The position numbers were made by a program, and so were the translations under genes. Positions 21,155 through 31,830 of a stretch of DNA of 64,000 nt are shown piece by piece. Source of the stretch: Ursus arctos (taxonomy: Eukaryota; Chordata; Mammalia; Carnivora; Ursidae); contig NW_026622841.1 in assembly GCF_023065955.2 (NCBI RefSeq), forward strand, positions 21,077,501 to 21,141,500, written 5' to 3'. The first letter of the stretch is position 1, and the number at the start of each line of letters is the position of its first letter. Under the pieces are notes generated by a model. It made no database searches. It was not told the DNA's origin and worked only from the letters and a program-made list of their open reading frames with translations.

Positions 21155-22180
21155 AAAAAAACTCCCAGCAAACAAAAGTCCAGAACCAGATGGCTTCACA
21201 GGTGAATGGTGAATTCAACCAAACATTTAAAGAAGAGTTAATATTTATTCTTCTCAAACTGCTCCAAAAAATAGAAGAGGAAGGAAAACTTCCAAATTCA
21301 TTCTATGAGGCAAGCATTACCCTGATACCAAAACCAGATAACAACACCACACACACAAAAAAGAGAACTACAGGCCAATATCTTTGTTGAACACAGATGC
21401 AAAAATCCTCAAGAAAACATTGCTAAACCGAATCCAAAAATACACTAAACAAATCATTCACCACAATCAAGTGGAATTTATTCCTGGGATACGAGGGAGG
21501 CTCAATATTCACGAAGCAATCAATGTGATACATCACATCGATAAGAGAGAGGATAAAAACCATATGACCTTTTCAATAGATTCAGAAAAAGCATTTGACA
21601 ACACCTATTCATGATAAAAACCCTCAAAGTAGGTTTAGAGAGAACATACCTTAACATAACCACATATGAAAAACCCACAACTAACATTAATCTCAATGGG
21701 GAAAATTGAGAGCTTTTCTCTTAAGGTCAGGAACAAGACAAGGATGTCCACTTCCACCACTTTTATTCAACAGAGCACTGGAAGTCCTAGCGACAGCAAT
21801 CAGACAACAAAAAGAAATAAAGGCATTCAAATTAGATGACTATTTGCAGATGACATGATACTATATATAGAAAACCCTAAAGACTCCACCAAAAAACTAC
21901 TAGAACTAATAAATGAATTCAGCAAAGTCACAGGATACAAAATCATTGTACAGAAATCTACAGTATTTCTATAACTAATAATGAAGCAACAGAAAGAGAA
22001 ATTAAGAAAACAATCCCATTTACATTTGCACCAAAATAATAAGATACCTAGTAATAAACTTAACCAAAGAGGTGAAAGACATGCACTCCACATAGTAACC
22101 CCTTATGTTATTGTGATATTACTTACAATAGCCAAATTATGGAAGCAGCCCAAGTGTCCATCAATAGATGAATGGATAAA
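21155..22180 (+). pseudogene. L1 ORF2 3' part with internal deletion
   Basis: Plus-strand ORF2 fragment. 21220-21345 reads [20 protein letters not shown] and [18 protein letters not shown]. 21384-21614 reads [18 protein letters not shown] through [10 protein letters not shown]. The FADD box of the reverse transcriptase sits at about 21838-21850. Near 22080-22100 the sequence jumps from the region after FADD ([13 protein letters not shown]) directly to the extreme C-terminus (LLTIAKLWKQPKCPSIDEWIKKM). Roughly 1.2 kb or more of ORF2, including the Cys motif, is missing. Non-functional. Confidence 0.88.
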
Positions 22181-22184
22181 GAAG

Positions 22185-22185
<1 letters not shown>

Positions 22186-22224
<39 letters not shown>
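22186..22224. repeat. (GT)n inside L1 3' end
   Basis: Uninterrupted GT array located where the L1 usually has a short GTATATATAC tract. Confidence 0.95.
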
Positions 22225-22226
<2 letters not shown>

Positions 22227-22599
22227 AATGAAATGTTACTCAGCCATAAAAAAGAATGGAATTTGGCCATTTGCAACAACAGGAATGGAGCTATAGAGTG
22301 TAGAGAAAGACAAATACCATACGATTTCACTTACATGTGGAATTTAAGAAACAAAACAAATGAAGAGATAAAGAGACAAACCAAAAAACAGATTCTTAAC
22401 TACAGACAACAAACTGATGGTAACCAGAGAGGAGGTGGGTAGGTGATGGGTGAAATAGGTGGAAGGAATTAAGAGTATAATTATCTTGGTGAGCACTGAG
22501 TAACACAGAATTGTTGAATGGCTATACTCACACCTGAAATTAATAAAACACTGTATGTTAACCACACTGGAATTAAAATAAAATAATTTAAAAAATATA

Positions 22600-23786
22600 T
22601 ATCAAGTAAGTTATCAAAATATTTCAATGGCCTATACAGTCACTTCATGATTTCTGGACAGGGAAAATGTTCATTTCCCCCTTTTTTTCTCCCAACTAGA
22701 ATAGAGACTATCTTGCTTTGCCTTATACAACAAGCAAACATGGAAGGCGAATGATACCAATTCCAAAATTCTCTTCTGTCATGTTTTTAAGATGCTTGCT
22801 TCCCAGCGATTTTACTTACTGTTGTGTCTTTGAAAGGATTCCCAACAATCTTCCTTATTGTTATGTCTATGTGTAGTTTTTTTATTTTCAAATGCAATTA
22901 TTTTTTATTAATTCTTCAATATGTCCTAATATGAATAGGCAAGAACCATAATACTGAGTCTGTATGAAATGTATTTGAAGCTATCAGTACTATTACCTAT
23001 TCTGATCAGAGAACATTCAGAATTTGTTGGTTCAGTTCAAGCTTGTCCTGCCCTCAGCTAGGCAATTGCAAACACAGTAGCTGCACAGAGATGGCGGGGT
23101 TAAATGGCATCCTATACTAGTGAGTAGATGGGGTGATACAGAGGAATAGCCGGGGTGGAATCTTAGTTATGCACATAATGATTGTTTACTAGAATTTGGT
23201 AGTACAAAGGCATCTAATATAGTTAAGTTAGGATAATGAATCTAGTAATGCACAGATTTGGGAATAAACGATCTAAAATGCAACTCTGCCATTCAGTGGT
23301 ATAGCATATTCTTCTTAAGTCAAGTCAGCTTAAAACTTAAGTTAGTCAAATCACTTTCAAAATTCTCCTTTGGCAAGGAAAACTCACAAACTGTTCTGAA
23401 GTTTCTAGGCCATTCAAAAGGGCAATTTCATTGGTTGTGCCAATAACTGATTTGCTTACTCAAGGAAATATGCTTTAAAGAAGAAAATGTCAGATGAGAA
23501 GAAGTCTCCAAAGATATTTTCCTGGTCTTCCTGCTTTTTAAATCTTTTCCTGGTCATTCTCACCTTCTAAACCTTTCCACTTTCATTGCTAAATGGATGA
23601 CTACCATATTTAATTCTGGTTTATCTCATGAGTCCCACATTTAGAACTAACTGGCTGCTGTTTGCAACTCTGTGTCTCTGCCTGTCACTTCAAACCTACC
23701 ATTGGCCAGCATTACTAGTTCCCCTATTAGGTGCTCCCATAACCACTGAAGCATTTATAACTATGTGTTTTCCTGATCGAAGTCTC
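22600..23786. other. single-copy-like DNA, no gene seen
   Basis: No repeat family recognised. Contains a T-rich block near 22675-22690 and ordinary AT-rich sequence. Confidence 0.5.
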
Positions 23787-23863
23787 CTCCTCCTCTTCCA
23801 CTTTCCCTTCTCCTTCTCCTCCTCTTCCTCCCTCCCTTTCCACTCCCTTTCTTTCTTTCTCTC
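23787..23863. repeat. polypyrimidine (CCT/CTTT) tract
   Basis: About 77 bp almost purely C and T: CTCCTCCTCC, TTCTCC and CTTT units. A mirror-like polypurine/polypyrimidine tract of this kind can form triplex (H-DNA) under torsion. Confidence 0.85.
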
Positions 23864-23867
23864 ATTA

Positions 23868-23985
23868 GTCTAGAAGCTCCCAGAGGGAATAAATTATGTT
23901 GTTTATTTCTATATCTGCAGAGTCTGGGCCAAGTTCTACAATATTATAGCAGTTTCATAAAGGTTTACTGAATTGAATTAAATAC
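23868..23985 (+). mobile_element. L2 LINE 3' end fragment
   Basis: Ordered matches to the L2 3' end: TCTAGAAGCTCCCAGAGGG, then 'tttctatatctgcagagtctggg', then TAAAGGTTTACTGAATTGAA. Confidence 0.75.
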
Positions 23986-23989
23986 AACG

Positions 23990-24165
23990 TTTATCAAGCT
24001 TTAGCTGGCATAAGAGTTGCTTGGTGTGCTTTTAAACATGCACATTCCTTGGTTTCTTGACACTAACAGTGGCATGTTTGCAGTGGGATACAGGAATACT
24101 TTTTAACCACTATGTGATTTTTGATTTGGTGAGTTCTTAGATCACACTTTGGGAAACTCTGATTT
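23990..24165 (+). mobile_element. MER5A-like hAT-Charlie fragment
   Basis: Non-autonomous DNA transposon remnant. 'agagttgcttggtgtgcttttaaac' and ACACTTTGGGAAACTCTGAT match the middle and right end of MER5A-type elements. The left inverted repeat is not clear. Confidence 0.55.
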
Positions 24166-24181
24166 CATGGAATACAGAGAA

Positions 24182-24345
24182 CTAGGGCTTCATTCAAATT
24201 CTGGCCTTACCAATTACTTAGCATTTTGATTAAGTTCCTCATTAGCAAAACTGGCTTTTTATTGAGATTCAGTGAGATAATACATGGAAAGCACTTAGCA
24301 GAGTGTCTAGCACATAGTAATTGTTTAATAAACTGTAGCTATTAT
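24182..24345 (+). mobile_element. MIR SINE fragment
   Basis: MIR(+): TTCAAATTCTGGCCTTACCA, a 'gattaagttcctcattagcaaaac' step, GAGATAATACATGGAAAGCA and 'gtctagcacatagtaattgtttaat'. Complete in order. Confidence 0.85.
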
Positions 24346-24539
24346 GTCTTATTAAATCTATTGCCGTCTTTTACCTCTGTCATTCCAATATATTTTTTTT
24401 TACCCTTGATTCTTTTTCTTTCTTTCATACCCTGCATTTAAGCATCATCAAGCTTTGCCATTCCATCTCAGTAATATCTGCTGTCTTTTTGCTGTCTCTA
24501 CTGCTATTGCCGTTACTTTGGCAATCCAATTTAACTTAC

Positions 24540-24840
24540 TTTAGCAAATGCTCCAGAGCACCTACATGTTAGGAATTGTGTTAGGAACTGAGGATGCAAG
24601 GACCATAGATATGCACTCAAGGTATGGATAATCTAATGGGGAAGAGAAGGAACATACTTTTAAAATCCACATGGTGTGATAATTGCTATAACAGAAGGGC
24701 AGTAGGGTACGTAGGAACATTAAAAAAAAAAAAAGATCCACAGGATTTGACAATTTTGATGTCCCTTGTGATGAGGATCTGACATTCTCTGGGCTCCCAC
24801 CAAATAAGAGAAGACAGAATGACTGATAATCCATGCCTAA
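24540..24840 (-). mobile_element. L2 LINE 3' region
   Basis: Reverse-complement L2 3' end: CACCTACATGTTAGGAATTG, 'ggaactgaggatgcaaggacc', then GGTGTGATAATTGCTATAAC and the gap-filled region after it. An A12-13 run at 24721-24734 interrupts it. Confidence 0.7.
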
Positions 24841-25744
24841 GATACGAAAATGTGGAGGTAAGACCTAAGGGGACATAGCAGGAAGAGCCCGCACTGTGGC
24901 TTGGGCATAAATGGGATCAGAAAGCCTTTTCCAATCTCTACCACAATGTGGACTTGGTATAAACAATTTGGGACCCAAGCCTACCCCGCAACAAACAAAA
25001 ATCACAAATATGAACAAAATATTGTCTCCATTTCCTCTAAGAATATATTTGGCTAGGAAAGCACAGTATGGATATTCATCTGGCCAATATTCCTTATGGA
25101 TGATCAAGATTAAGTACCATAGAAAATTCAAAGATGGAGCTTTGTAATTTCCATCTTTTGAAACTATAAAAAAAATGCAGAATTTGTATAAATATTCCCA
25201 TTTGTATGGAAAAATAGTAACTGGAGAATACATGTCTGAGAACAAAATTTACAAGTTATTTCCTTAGAATTGCACAATCTTGATATCATCCAGAGACCTG
25301 AATGTTAAAATATGGTATACTAGGAAAAAAGTAAATGTAAAGTTTGATCAGTGGACTTTGGAAGAAAAAAAAAATCCACATTTCTGGAAGCTACAGACAT
25401 AGACATTCTGTAATAAATCTATCCAAAAGCCTCTAAGACTAATGGGATGCGTGTAGGACAGAATGGATCAGTTACAAAGCTCTCTGCTTTAGTGACCTCA
25501 ACAGTTCTTGAAGGTATTTTTTTTTCCCTGAAGTGACAGCTGACTGGGTGAGAAACAACCGAGAAATGTCATATTTTCTAATACAAAGTGTACTTCTTTA
25601 TATGTTTAGATTTTTAGAAAATGTGTTTCTACGCATTCAAAGAATAGTTCCACCTCCACCAAATGGTTGACCTCTATCAACATCTCATCCAAATGAAGCT
25701 TTGTGAATCTTATTTTAATGGTATTAAAAGGCACAGTTTTGGAT
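24841..25744. other. single-copy-like DNA, no gene seen
   Basis: Two overlapping open frames on opposite strands at 24865-25245 (126 and 78 codons) show no recognisable family and are not supported by splice or promoter signals. Confidence 0.5.
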
Positions 25745-25930
25745 GGTTGAAAGAGCCCAAGTTGAATAATCACACAGGCAACTGTCGGTCAGAATTCTGC
25801 CCCTGATACTCAGTAGCTATGGGATTCTGGGTCAATTAATTCACCTCTTTAGAGTCTCAGCTTCTATCTGTAAAATGAGCATACTGATAGCTATCTAATG
25901 GAGATTATCTTAAGGGTAAGAGAAAATCCT
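25745..25930 (+). mobile_element. MIR SINE fragment
   Basis: MIR(+): 'gaattctgcccctgatactcagtagctatgggattctgggtcaa' pattern, then AGTCTCAGCTTCTATCTGTA and a TAAAATGAGCATACTGATAG step. Confidence 0.85.
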
Positions 25931-25962
25931 ATAAAGGTTCTGCCCTAAATATAATATATAGG

Positions 25963-26139
25963 TGTTATGGGCTGAATGTTTTTGTCCCCCTCCCAAATTC
26001 ATATGTTAGAAGTCCTAACCCCCAAAGTGATGATATTTAAAGTAGGAACTTTGGAAGCTAATTAGGTTTAGATTAGGTCATGAGGATGGAGCCCTCATGA
26101 TGGGATTGACACCCCTATAAGAAGAGGAAGACAGGCAGA

Positions 26140-26213
<74 letters not shown>

Positions 26214-26383
26214 GTCATATGAACACATCGCAAGATGTGACCATCTGTAAGCCAGAACCAAGAACCAAATCTGTTGACACCTTGATCTTGAACTTCTCAG
26301 CCTCCAAAACTATGAGAAATAAATGTTCCTCTTTTAAACCACCCACTCTATGGTATTTTGTTATAGCCACTCAAGATAAGACA
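25963..26383 (+). mobile_element. MaLR-type (MST/MLT1) solo LTR
   Basis: A 421-bp LTR that begins TGTTATGGGCTGAATG and ends ...AAGATAAGACA, keeping the TG...CA termini. It is flanked by the exact 5-bp duplication ATAGG at 25958-25962 and 26384-26388. The body matches the ERVL-MaLR MST group: AAATTCATATGTTAGAAGTC, GATTAGGTCATGAGGATGGA, CCTTGATCTTGAACTTCTC and the AATAAATGTTCC polyadenylation region. The internal retroviral part is absent, so it is a solo LTR left by recombination. A TC/AC microsatellite has expanded in the middle (26140-26211). Confidence 0.92.
26140..26211. repeat. (TC)n(AC)n compound microsatellite
   Basis: (CT)n at 26140-26172 followed by (AC)n at about 26175-26211, inside the solo LTR. 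Confidence 0.95.
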
Positions 26384-26774
26384 ATAGGAAATTATTATAC
26401 ACATATTATTAGTACCAGTAATAATCAGAATCCTAAAATATCAAAAATTAAAGAGAACTAATTGATCACCTGTCCTAATTTCCTAGCCTTACAGATGAGA
26501 ACATGGAGAACAAGGTCTCGTCTGCTACTCTGTTTTATCCCTTGCAATGTAGCTTAGTGCCTTGTAAATAGTCACTCAAATACTTGTTGACAAGTAAATG
26601 AGTGCATGCATGAATCAAAAAATAATAGTGCTAAATGTTGATCATGAGCTCAAATTTGTTTGTTTTTACTTTGGGATTGCACCACCTGGCCATCTCTGGA
26701 GATAGACTGTTTCCAGATCTATGATTTTTATTTTTTTGTTTCTTCTTATTCTTAGGTAGCCTCCACTTTTCACC

Positions 26775-26990
26775 TTTGCAAGTGCTGAACATCATAGAAT
26801 ATTTTCACACAACTTTCTCTTATTTAATATTTGAAAAAAATCCCTCCAAGTGTTCTTATCAGTTCTAATTTACAGATGAAGAAAGTGAAGCTCAAGATGG
26901 CTAAATGAATTCCTCCATTTTGTGAACCCCTAAGTGGAGAGCTGGGACGAAGCCCCATCTTCTTGACTTCAAAGGTCATGTTTTCAAATA
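26775..26990 (-). mobile_element. MIR SINE fragment
   Basis: MIR(-): AATTTACAGATGAAGAAAGTG at about 26868-26888, followed by 'aagctcaagatggctaaatgaattcctcc' and GGAGAGCTGGGACGAAGCCC, the MIR 'cagagctgggattcgaaccc' step. Confidence 0.8.
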
Positions 26991-27053
26991 GCACCATATG
27001 GTCTTTTACTTTATCAGAGGCTACATTTGTTGCTACCTATTCTTTGTACTTCC

Positions 27054-27069
27054 TTTTTTTTTTTAATTT

Positions 27070-27116
<47 letters not shown>

Positions 27117-27272
27117 TAGTGTGAGCTGGGGGAGGAGCAGAGGGAGAGGGAGAGAGAGAATCCCTCAAGCAGACTCTGTGCTGAGTGCCAAGCCCAACAT
27201 GCGGCTTGATCTCATGACCTGAGCCAAAATCAAGAGTCAGATGCTCAACCAACAGAGCCACCCCAGTGCCCC
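27054..27272 (-). mobile_element. Can-SINE, older copy with (TTTA)n tail
   Basis: Minus strand. The tail has grown into a (TTTA)n array at 27070-27117. The body contains GATCTCATGACCTGAGCC and the head ends CCAGTGCCCC at 27272. Flanks TTCTTTGTACTT and TTCTTTTTACTT are a likely diverged target duplication. Confidence 0.92.
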
Positions 27273-27286
27273 TTCTTTTTACTTTC

Positions 27287-28960
27287 TATACCAGCATGGT
27301 TCATTCCCGCTGAGTTGGCAAATTTTAGGGGTTCAGCATTTTAAATAACACTTTCCTATAATTTTCAAGTCAAGGCATATGATAAAGATTCTTAAGAGAC
27401 CAGGAAGCAAAGATGAAAAGTAATAATAGAACAAGATGGTGTAAATACTGTTCATGACCATAAAAAAAAAAAAAAAAAGTCATCTCAGGTTTCAGGTTTT
27501 TCTGGCACCTTCATGCAGATGTAGTGCTATATTGAAGGACAGATCGAGGTCTGCTGGTTAAGCAGGTGATATATGTTGCTTCTTCTGTATCCATGCTTAT
27601 TTCCAATGGAGTCCCTCTCGGGTTTTTTTTTTTTTCAACTCAATGCCAGTTCCCTTATCCTCAAAATTTTCCTAGGTGGACTTGATGCCATTTGCAATGA
27701 ATCTAAATAGGAATGCAAAGAAATCAAATCCTGGGATGGCTGCACTTGAAGTTAATCTCTAACTGTAACATGGGACTATTTAGGCATCATTGATTAAGTT
27801 GGCAATGCTTCTTTGAGCAAAGGGTCTTTTCTGATGCCCCCCTCCCCAGTCATTTACTCTGTCTAAACAGAATGTCAGCTTTGTTGTTTAAAACTGGTAA
27901 AAATAATTCTCTTTGCTGAGTCTTGAAGGATTGATATGGACCCTGATCTACTACCTGCTTGAAAAGTACTCATGTCCCTGCTACCTTGAAAACACATTCA
28001 AGTTTGGACTAATCTTTATCTTTCCAAGGAGCTGAAGGATTCAACTGTACCCAAGATGGGAAGCAATGCTTGAAAGATCTCATCTCCCAGACTCTAAAGC
28101 ATATTTTTCAAACAGATATTCAGTTCTAATATTGCTTACACCAAATGCTCGGAATACTTCTTTTTCCATTTCCATTTCTGCTGTCTCAAGTTTTCCTTCT
28201 CCATGCACAATTAAGGAGCAGATAGGAGGCTAGGGACACATACTGAATGAAAGATTCACTAGTGTCTTCACCAGTGATTCAGAAAGTTTCTAAAATAGAA
28301 TACTACTTATGTAGGCTATTAACAAACACAAATAACACTAGTGTAGATGTAAACTCTGATGTAAGTTGAATTTATATACAGTCAGTTTTGCTATAATGAG
28401 ACATATGTGCTCGTCAAAAAACTACCATGCTATAATAACGTGATGGAGAAGGAGTGTTATCTGAAATCAGATAGAAAGTTGTAATATCAGGTATGGATAG
28501 GTGTGTCTCAGAACACATATGGTGAACTAAGTTAGTAGATTGCTGAGTTTTGCATTCCTGGATTGGATAGGTTCAGCTGGGCACAATTTTCTCTCTTCAC
28601 CTATCATCTCTTGCAGATGAAATCACATATAGAAAAATGCAAACTCTTTTATGCTTAAATTGTTCCTTAATATATTGATTACCTTGGAACAAGTCCACAT
28701 TTTCAAAACAAACATTATAACACAACTCTACCAGAAATTATGTAGATATATTTCCTGATCGATTTGGGTAAAGATTTTTGGAATCTTTAATATCTTCTTA
28801 AAAATATGTTTTTCTTTTGTACAGATACAAAATATTTGTAAGGTTGAAATCAAACAGACATGATTATAAAATTCTGAAAAAAAGATAAATTGATACTATT
28901 TTCTTATAAGGTGATTTTGTAAGATGTATAAAGAGTCCTTTTTAGAACTAGATGTATGTA
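27287..28960. other. single-copy-like DNA, no gene seen
   Basis: Holds an A18 run at 27461-27478 and a T12-13 run near 27622. A pair of TGCTATAAT motifs at 28390-28440 looks like the edge of an unassigned old DNA element. No coding signal. Confidence 0.45.
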
Positions 28961-28969
28961 TATTCTCTT

Positions 28970-29370
28970 TCACTAAGTAATCCAGCATGTAGGAATGTAG
29001 CCTATGGAAATAAGCATAGTTGGAGACAATGATTTATGAACATGGGTGTTCACTGAAGTATTATTTGTAACAGTGAAATATTAAATGCTCTAAGTAAAGA
29101 ATGGCTAAACAATGACCCCCTGCCCAAAAAAAAAGTGATTTACAGGAAAAAGTTCAGGCTAATGATGTATTTTTCTAAAAATTTGTATACAATTTTGGCA
29201 AGAACTCTAGGAATGAACACCATGGAAATGATTAGGCCAATGTAAAGAAAAGTATATAGAGGGATGTTCATTACTGTTACTTATACAGGTGAAACATTGT
29301 ATCAAATATATCTTACAATGACTGGATTAATCAATTACGAATGAATATAAAGCCACTAAAAATTATACTG
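28970..29370 (+). mobile_element. old L1 3' end fragment(s), plus orientation
   Basis: Matches the 3' UTR region of old L1M elements: CCTATGGAAATAAGCATAG, 'catgggtgttcactgaagtattatttgtaacagtgaaa', AAAGAATGGCTAAACAATGA. The same region is hit again at 29255-29370 (GGGATGTTCATTACTGTTAC, ATATAAAGCCACTAAAAAT), so two partial copies or a tandem duplication lie here. Confidence 0.6.
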
Positions 29371-29379
29371 TCATTGGTA

Positions 29380-29520
29380 AAGGCTGCCTAGTATCCCATT
29401 ATACAAATGTATCAAAGAATGGAGGCAGCCCCATCATTGTTCATTTATGTTGTTTCCAGCTTCCCTTATATTGTTAAACGGTTACTCTTTGAGCAAGAAT
29501 ACAAGCATATTTGAGAGACA
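29380..29520 (-). mobile_element. old L1 3' end fragment, minus orientation
   Basis: Reads as the reverse complement of the same L1 3' region: GCTGCCTAGTATCCCATTAT, then TATGTTGTTTCCAGCTTCCC and 'gagcaagaatacaagcatatttg'. It abuts the plus-orientation fragments, giving an inverted arrangement. Confidence 0.55.
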
Positions 29521-29813
29521 GATCTTGAGCTTTTGATAACTCCTAAATTATAACTATATTGAATTTTGAATTATAAGATAAATTTAATTCCATTTACCAA
29601 ATAGTACTGGAGAGTCTAATTACATCAATATTGACCAGATAAGACTACAGATAGTGAAATGAAGAATCTTCAGACCAGATCTAAAATCATGATCTTAATG
29701 TTCTGCTCTCATCACTGTTCTAGGCACTAAAGCTGTAACAGAAAACAAAATAAACAAAGTTCCTGTCAGGAGGCTTCCATTCTACTTTAGTTAAGATAGA
29801 AAATAAAATGAGT

Positions 29814-29987
29814 GGGGTGCCTAAGTGGCTCACTAGGTTAAGCATCTGCCTTCAGCTCAGGTCATGGGCCCCATGTCGGGCTCCCTGCTCAGCAGGGAGT
29901 CTGCTTCTCCCTCTGCCTCTGCTGCTCCCCTGCTTGTGCTCTCTCTCTCTCTGTGTCAAATAAATAAAATCTTAAAAAAAAAAAAAA
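29814..29987 (+). mobile_element. Can-SINE with internal deletion, nested in L2
   Basis: Plus-strand copy. The head GGGGTGCCTAAGTGGCTCAC runs to AGGTCATGGG and then skips about 20 bp of the usual B-box region before GCCCCATGTCGGGC. The tail is (AAAT)n plus A14. A diverged flanking repeat (AAAATGAG / ACAATGAG) is possible. Confidence 0.92.
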
Positions 29988-30937
29988 GACAATGAGGGAT
30001 GGTTAAGTGTTACAAAACAAAAACAAAACAAAACAGTATGTAAATAAGGAAAGGAAGTCTAAAGAGTCTTGTGGGAGATTGAGAAGGACTAGCTAGTTTA
30101 GTGAGAAGGGAGTATTTATGGGGCAGTAACACTGGAGGTAAAGGGAACAGCAAAGACTGAGGCACGTGTGTGTTTAAATACCAACAATGAATGTGTCCTG
30201 CGTGACTGGAGAAACACGAGCAAGGGGAAAGAGAACAGGAGATGAGCTCACAGAGAAGAGATCTCTCAAGCCATCCTGAGTATTTTAAGGGCTTTGGCTT
30301 CCACTCTGACGGAGTAAGAAAAGTATCAACAAGGTCTGACGAAGTAACCTAATATGTCTTAGATTTACTATGATGACTCTTAAGGATAGAATGTACAGGA
30401 CTAAGGGTAAAACTAAGAAAGTCAATTAGAAGGCTGCTGCAGCAGGCTGGGTGTGGCACAATGACAGTGGCAGCTCCAGATTCTAACTACATTTCTGAGT
30501 TAGAGCCAACAGGGTTTGTGATTACACTGGAGGTGAGTTGCAACGGGGAAACAAAAAATAATATTGCAAGTGACTGTGGTTTTTTGGCCCATACAACTAG
30601 AATGATGCATTTGGTATATACGGAGATGGGAAGATTCTGGATAGGGAGGCTGTGAGGAGAGATGAGAAATGCAGTCATTGTGTTACATGTAAGATGTCTG
30701 TTAGACATCTAAGGAGAGTATGTGTGAGTCTGAAGCTTAGGGAAGAGTTCTGGGACAGAAATAAACAATTAAAAGGCTATCAATACACAGATAGTATCTA
30801 AGGTAAAGAGACCGGTGGATATCATCTGGGTAGCAAAAGATGAGAAGAGGAGTGAGAACTGAGTGATGGGAAAATTCATCATTTGGCACCAGGGAGATGA
30901 GCTAAAACTAATAATGAGATTGAAAAGGAGTGTCCAG

Positions 30938-31152
30938 GGGCACCTGGGTGGCTCAGTAAGTTAAGTGGCCAACTCTTGATTTCAGCTCAGGTCATGATCT
31001 CAGGGTTCTGAGATCAAGCCCTGTGTTGGGCTCAGTGCACAATGGGATGTTTGCTTCAAGATTATCTCTCTCTCTTTCCATCTCCCTCTGCCCCTTCCCC
31101 CACTCATATAGTCTCTCTCTACATATAAAATAAGTAAATCTTAAAAAAAAAC
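30938..31152 (+). mobile_element. Can-SINE, older subfamily, nested in L2
   Basis: Complete plus-strand copy with target duplication AAAAGGAGTGTCCAG (30923-30937) versus AAAAAGAGTGTCCAG (31153-31167). The head carries the 'ttgatttcagctcaggtcatgatctcagg' variant. Confidence 0.95.
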
Positions 31153-31830
31153 AAAAAGAGTGTCCAGTGAGGTATCCTGACAGAGATATGAAGATTAAGT
31201 TTTAGGAAGGTGTGTTTATCAGCCATGTTTGGCAGTAAAACAAAGCAACAAAGGAATGAAGTGATACCTGTAGGTTCTTTTTTGTTTTGGGGGGGTTGTT
31301 TTGAGACAGGAGAAGGAACACATTTGTGTGTTGGTTGGAAATGATCTATCAGACAGAGGGAAATAGTTGATGCAGAAAAGAGAGAGGACAATTGCTGAAG
31401 CAATTCTTAGGTACTCAAGAAGGGATGGAACCAAGTGCATGAATGGAGCAGTGAGTGTTAGGTCTGCTCATATAGAAGGAAAGCAAACAATGGAGCAAAA
31501 TGCTGGTCTGATAAATGTAGACCACATGGATGTTCTCTTCTGGTGGCTTCTCTTTTATTAGTGAAATGGAAAGCAACATCATCAGCTGAGATTGGGGTAG
31601 GAAAGAGGTTGTGAATGGATAAGGAGAAAGGCTACATTGTGAAATAGTTTTATAGGTGTGTGGGAGATCAAATGGAGTCAGGGGATGTGGGCAGATGACC
31701 AAGCACCATAAAAGCCCACTTGAAGCTGACAGTCACCATAATTAAGAGAGACAAGTCAACAAAAGGTCCTGCCTTTTTCTCCAGTCACATTTGGCTTCAG
31801 GGATTCAAGGGCAGACTGGGTAAAAATCAG

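Larger units (their letters stand above)
19660..22595. mobile_element. older L1 with 5' inversion (twin-primed)
   Basis: Two ORF2 pieces meet head to head. The left part (19660-21150) is minus-strand ORF2: endonuclease end and the stretch up to the reverse transcriptase. The right part (about 21155-22595) is plus-strand ORF2 from the reverse transcriptase through the 3' UTR and A-rich tail. In element coordinates the left piece ends at the ...NEIESVI region and the right begins at ...SPEPDGF, which are nearly adjacent in intact ORF2. This is the signature of 5' inversion by twin priming. The right piece also lacks a large part of ORF2. A SINE is nested at 20013-20188. More diverged than the L1 at 10.2 kb. 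Confidence 0.9.
29690..31830 (-). mobile_element. L2 LINE with reverse transcriptase remnant
   Basis: Minus-strand L2 (CR1 group). The 3' UTR is at 29690-29813 and 29990-30100 ('tgttctaggcactaaagctg', GTTCCTGTCAGGAGGCTTCC). Reading upward follow the C-terminal and reverse transcriptase parts of its ORF: a degenerate LDYC-SLL region near 30430-30450, MSNRHL at about 30690-30708, and the decayed YADD-box region near 30785-30805. The more N-terminal RT continues at 31160-31740. Two SINEs split it, at 29814-29987 and 30938-31152. L2 is an ancient family, so about 1.7 kb in order is a long survivor. No frame is open. Confidence 0.8.

Noticed and set aside
19617..22641. CAATGGCCTAT at about 19617-19630 and again at about 22630-22641 as the target duplication of the inverted L1
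   Set aside because: The two copies lie about 35 bp outside the apparent element ends on each side, and the intervening bases do not match, so it is probably coincidence.
24865..25245. 126-codon minus-strand frame
   Set aside because: No family resemblance, opposite-strand overlap with another open frame, and no supporting splice or promoter signals.
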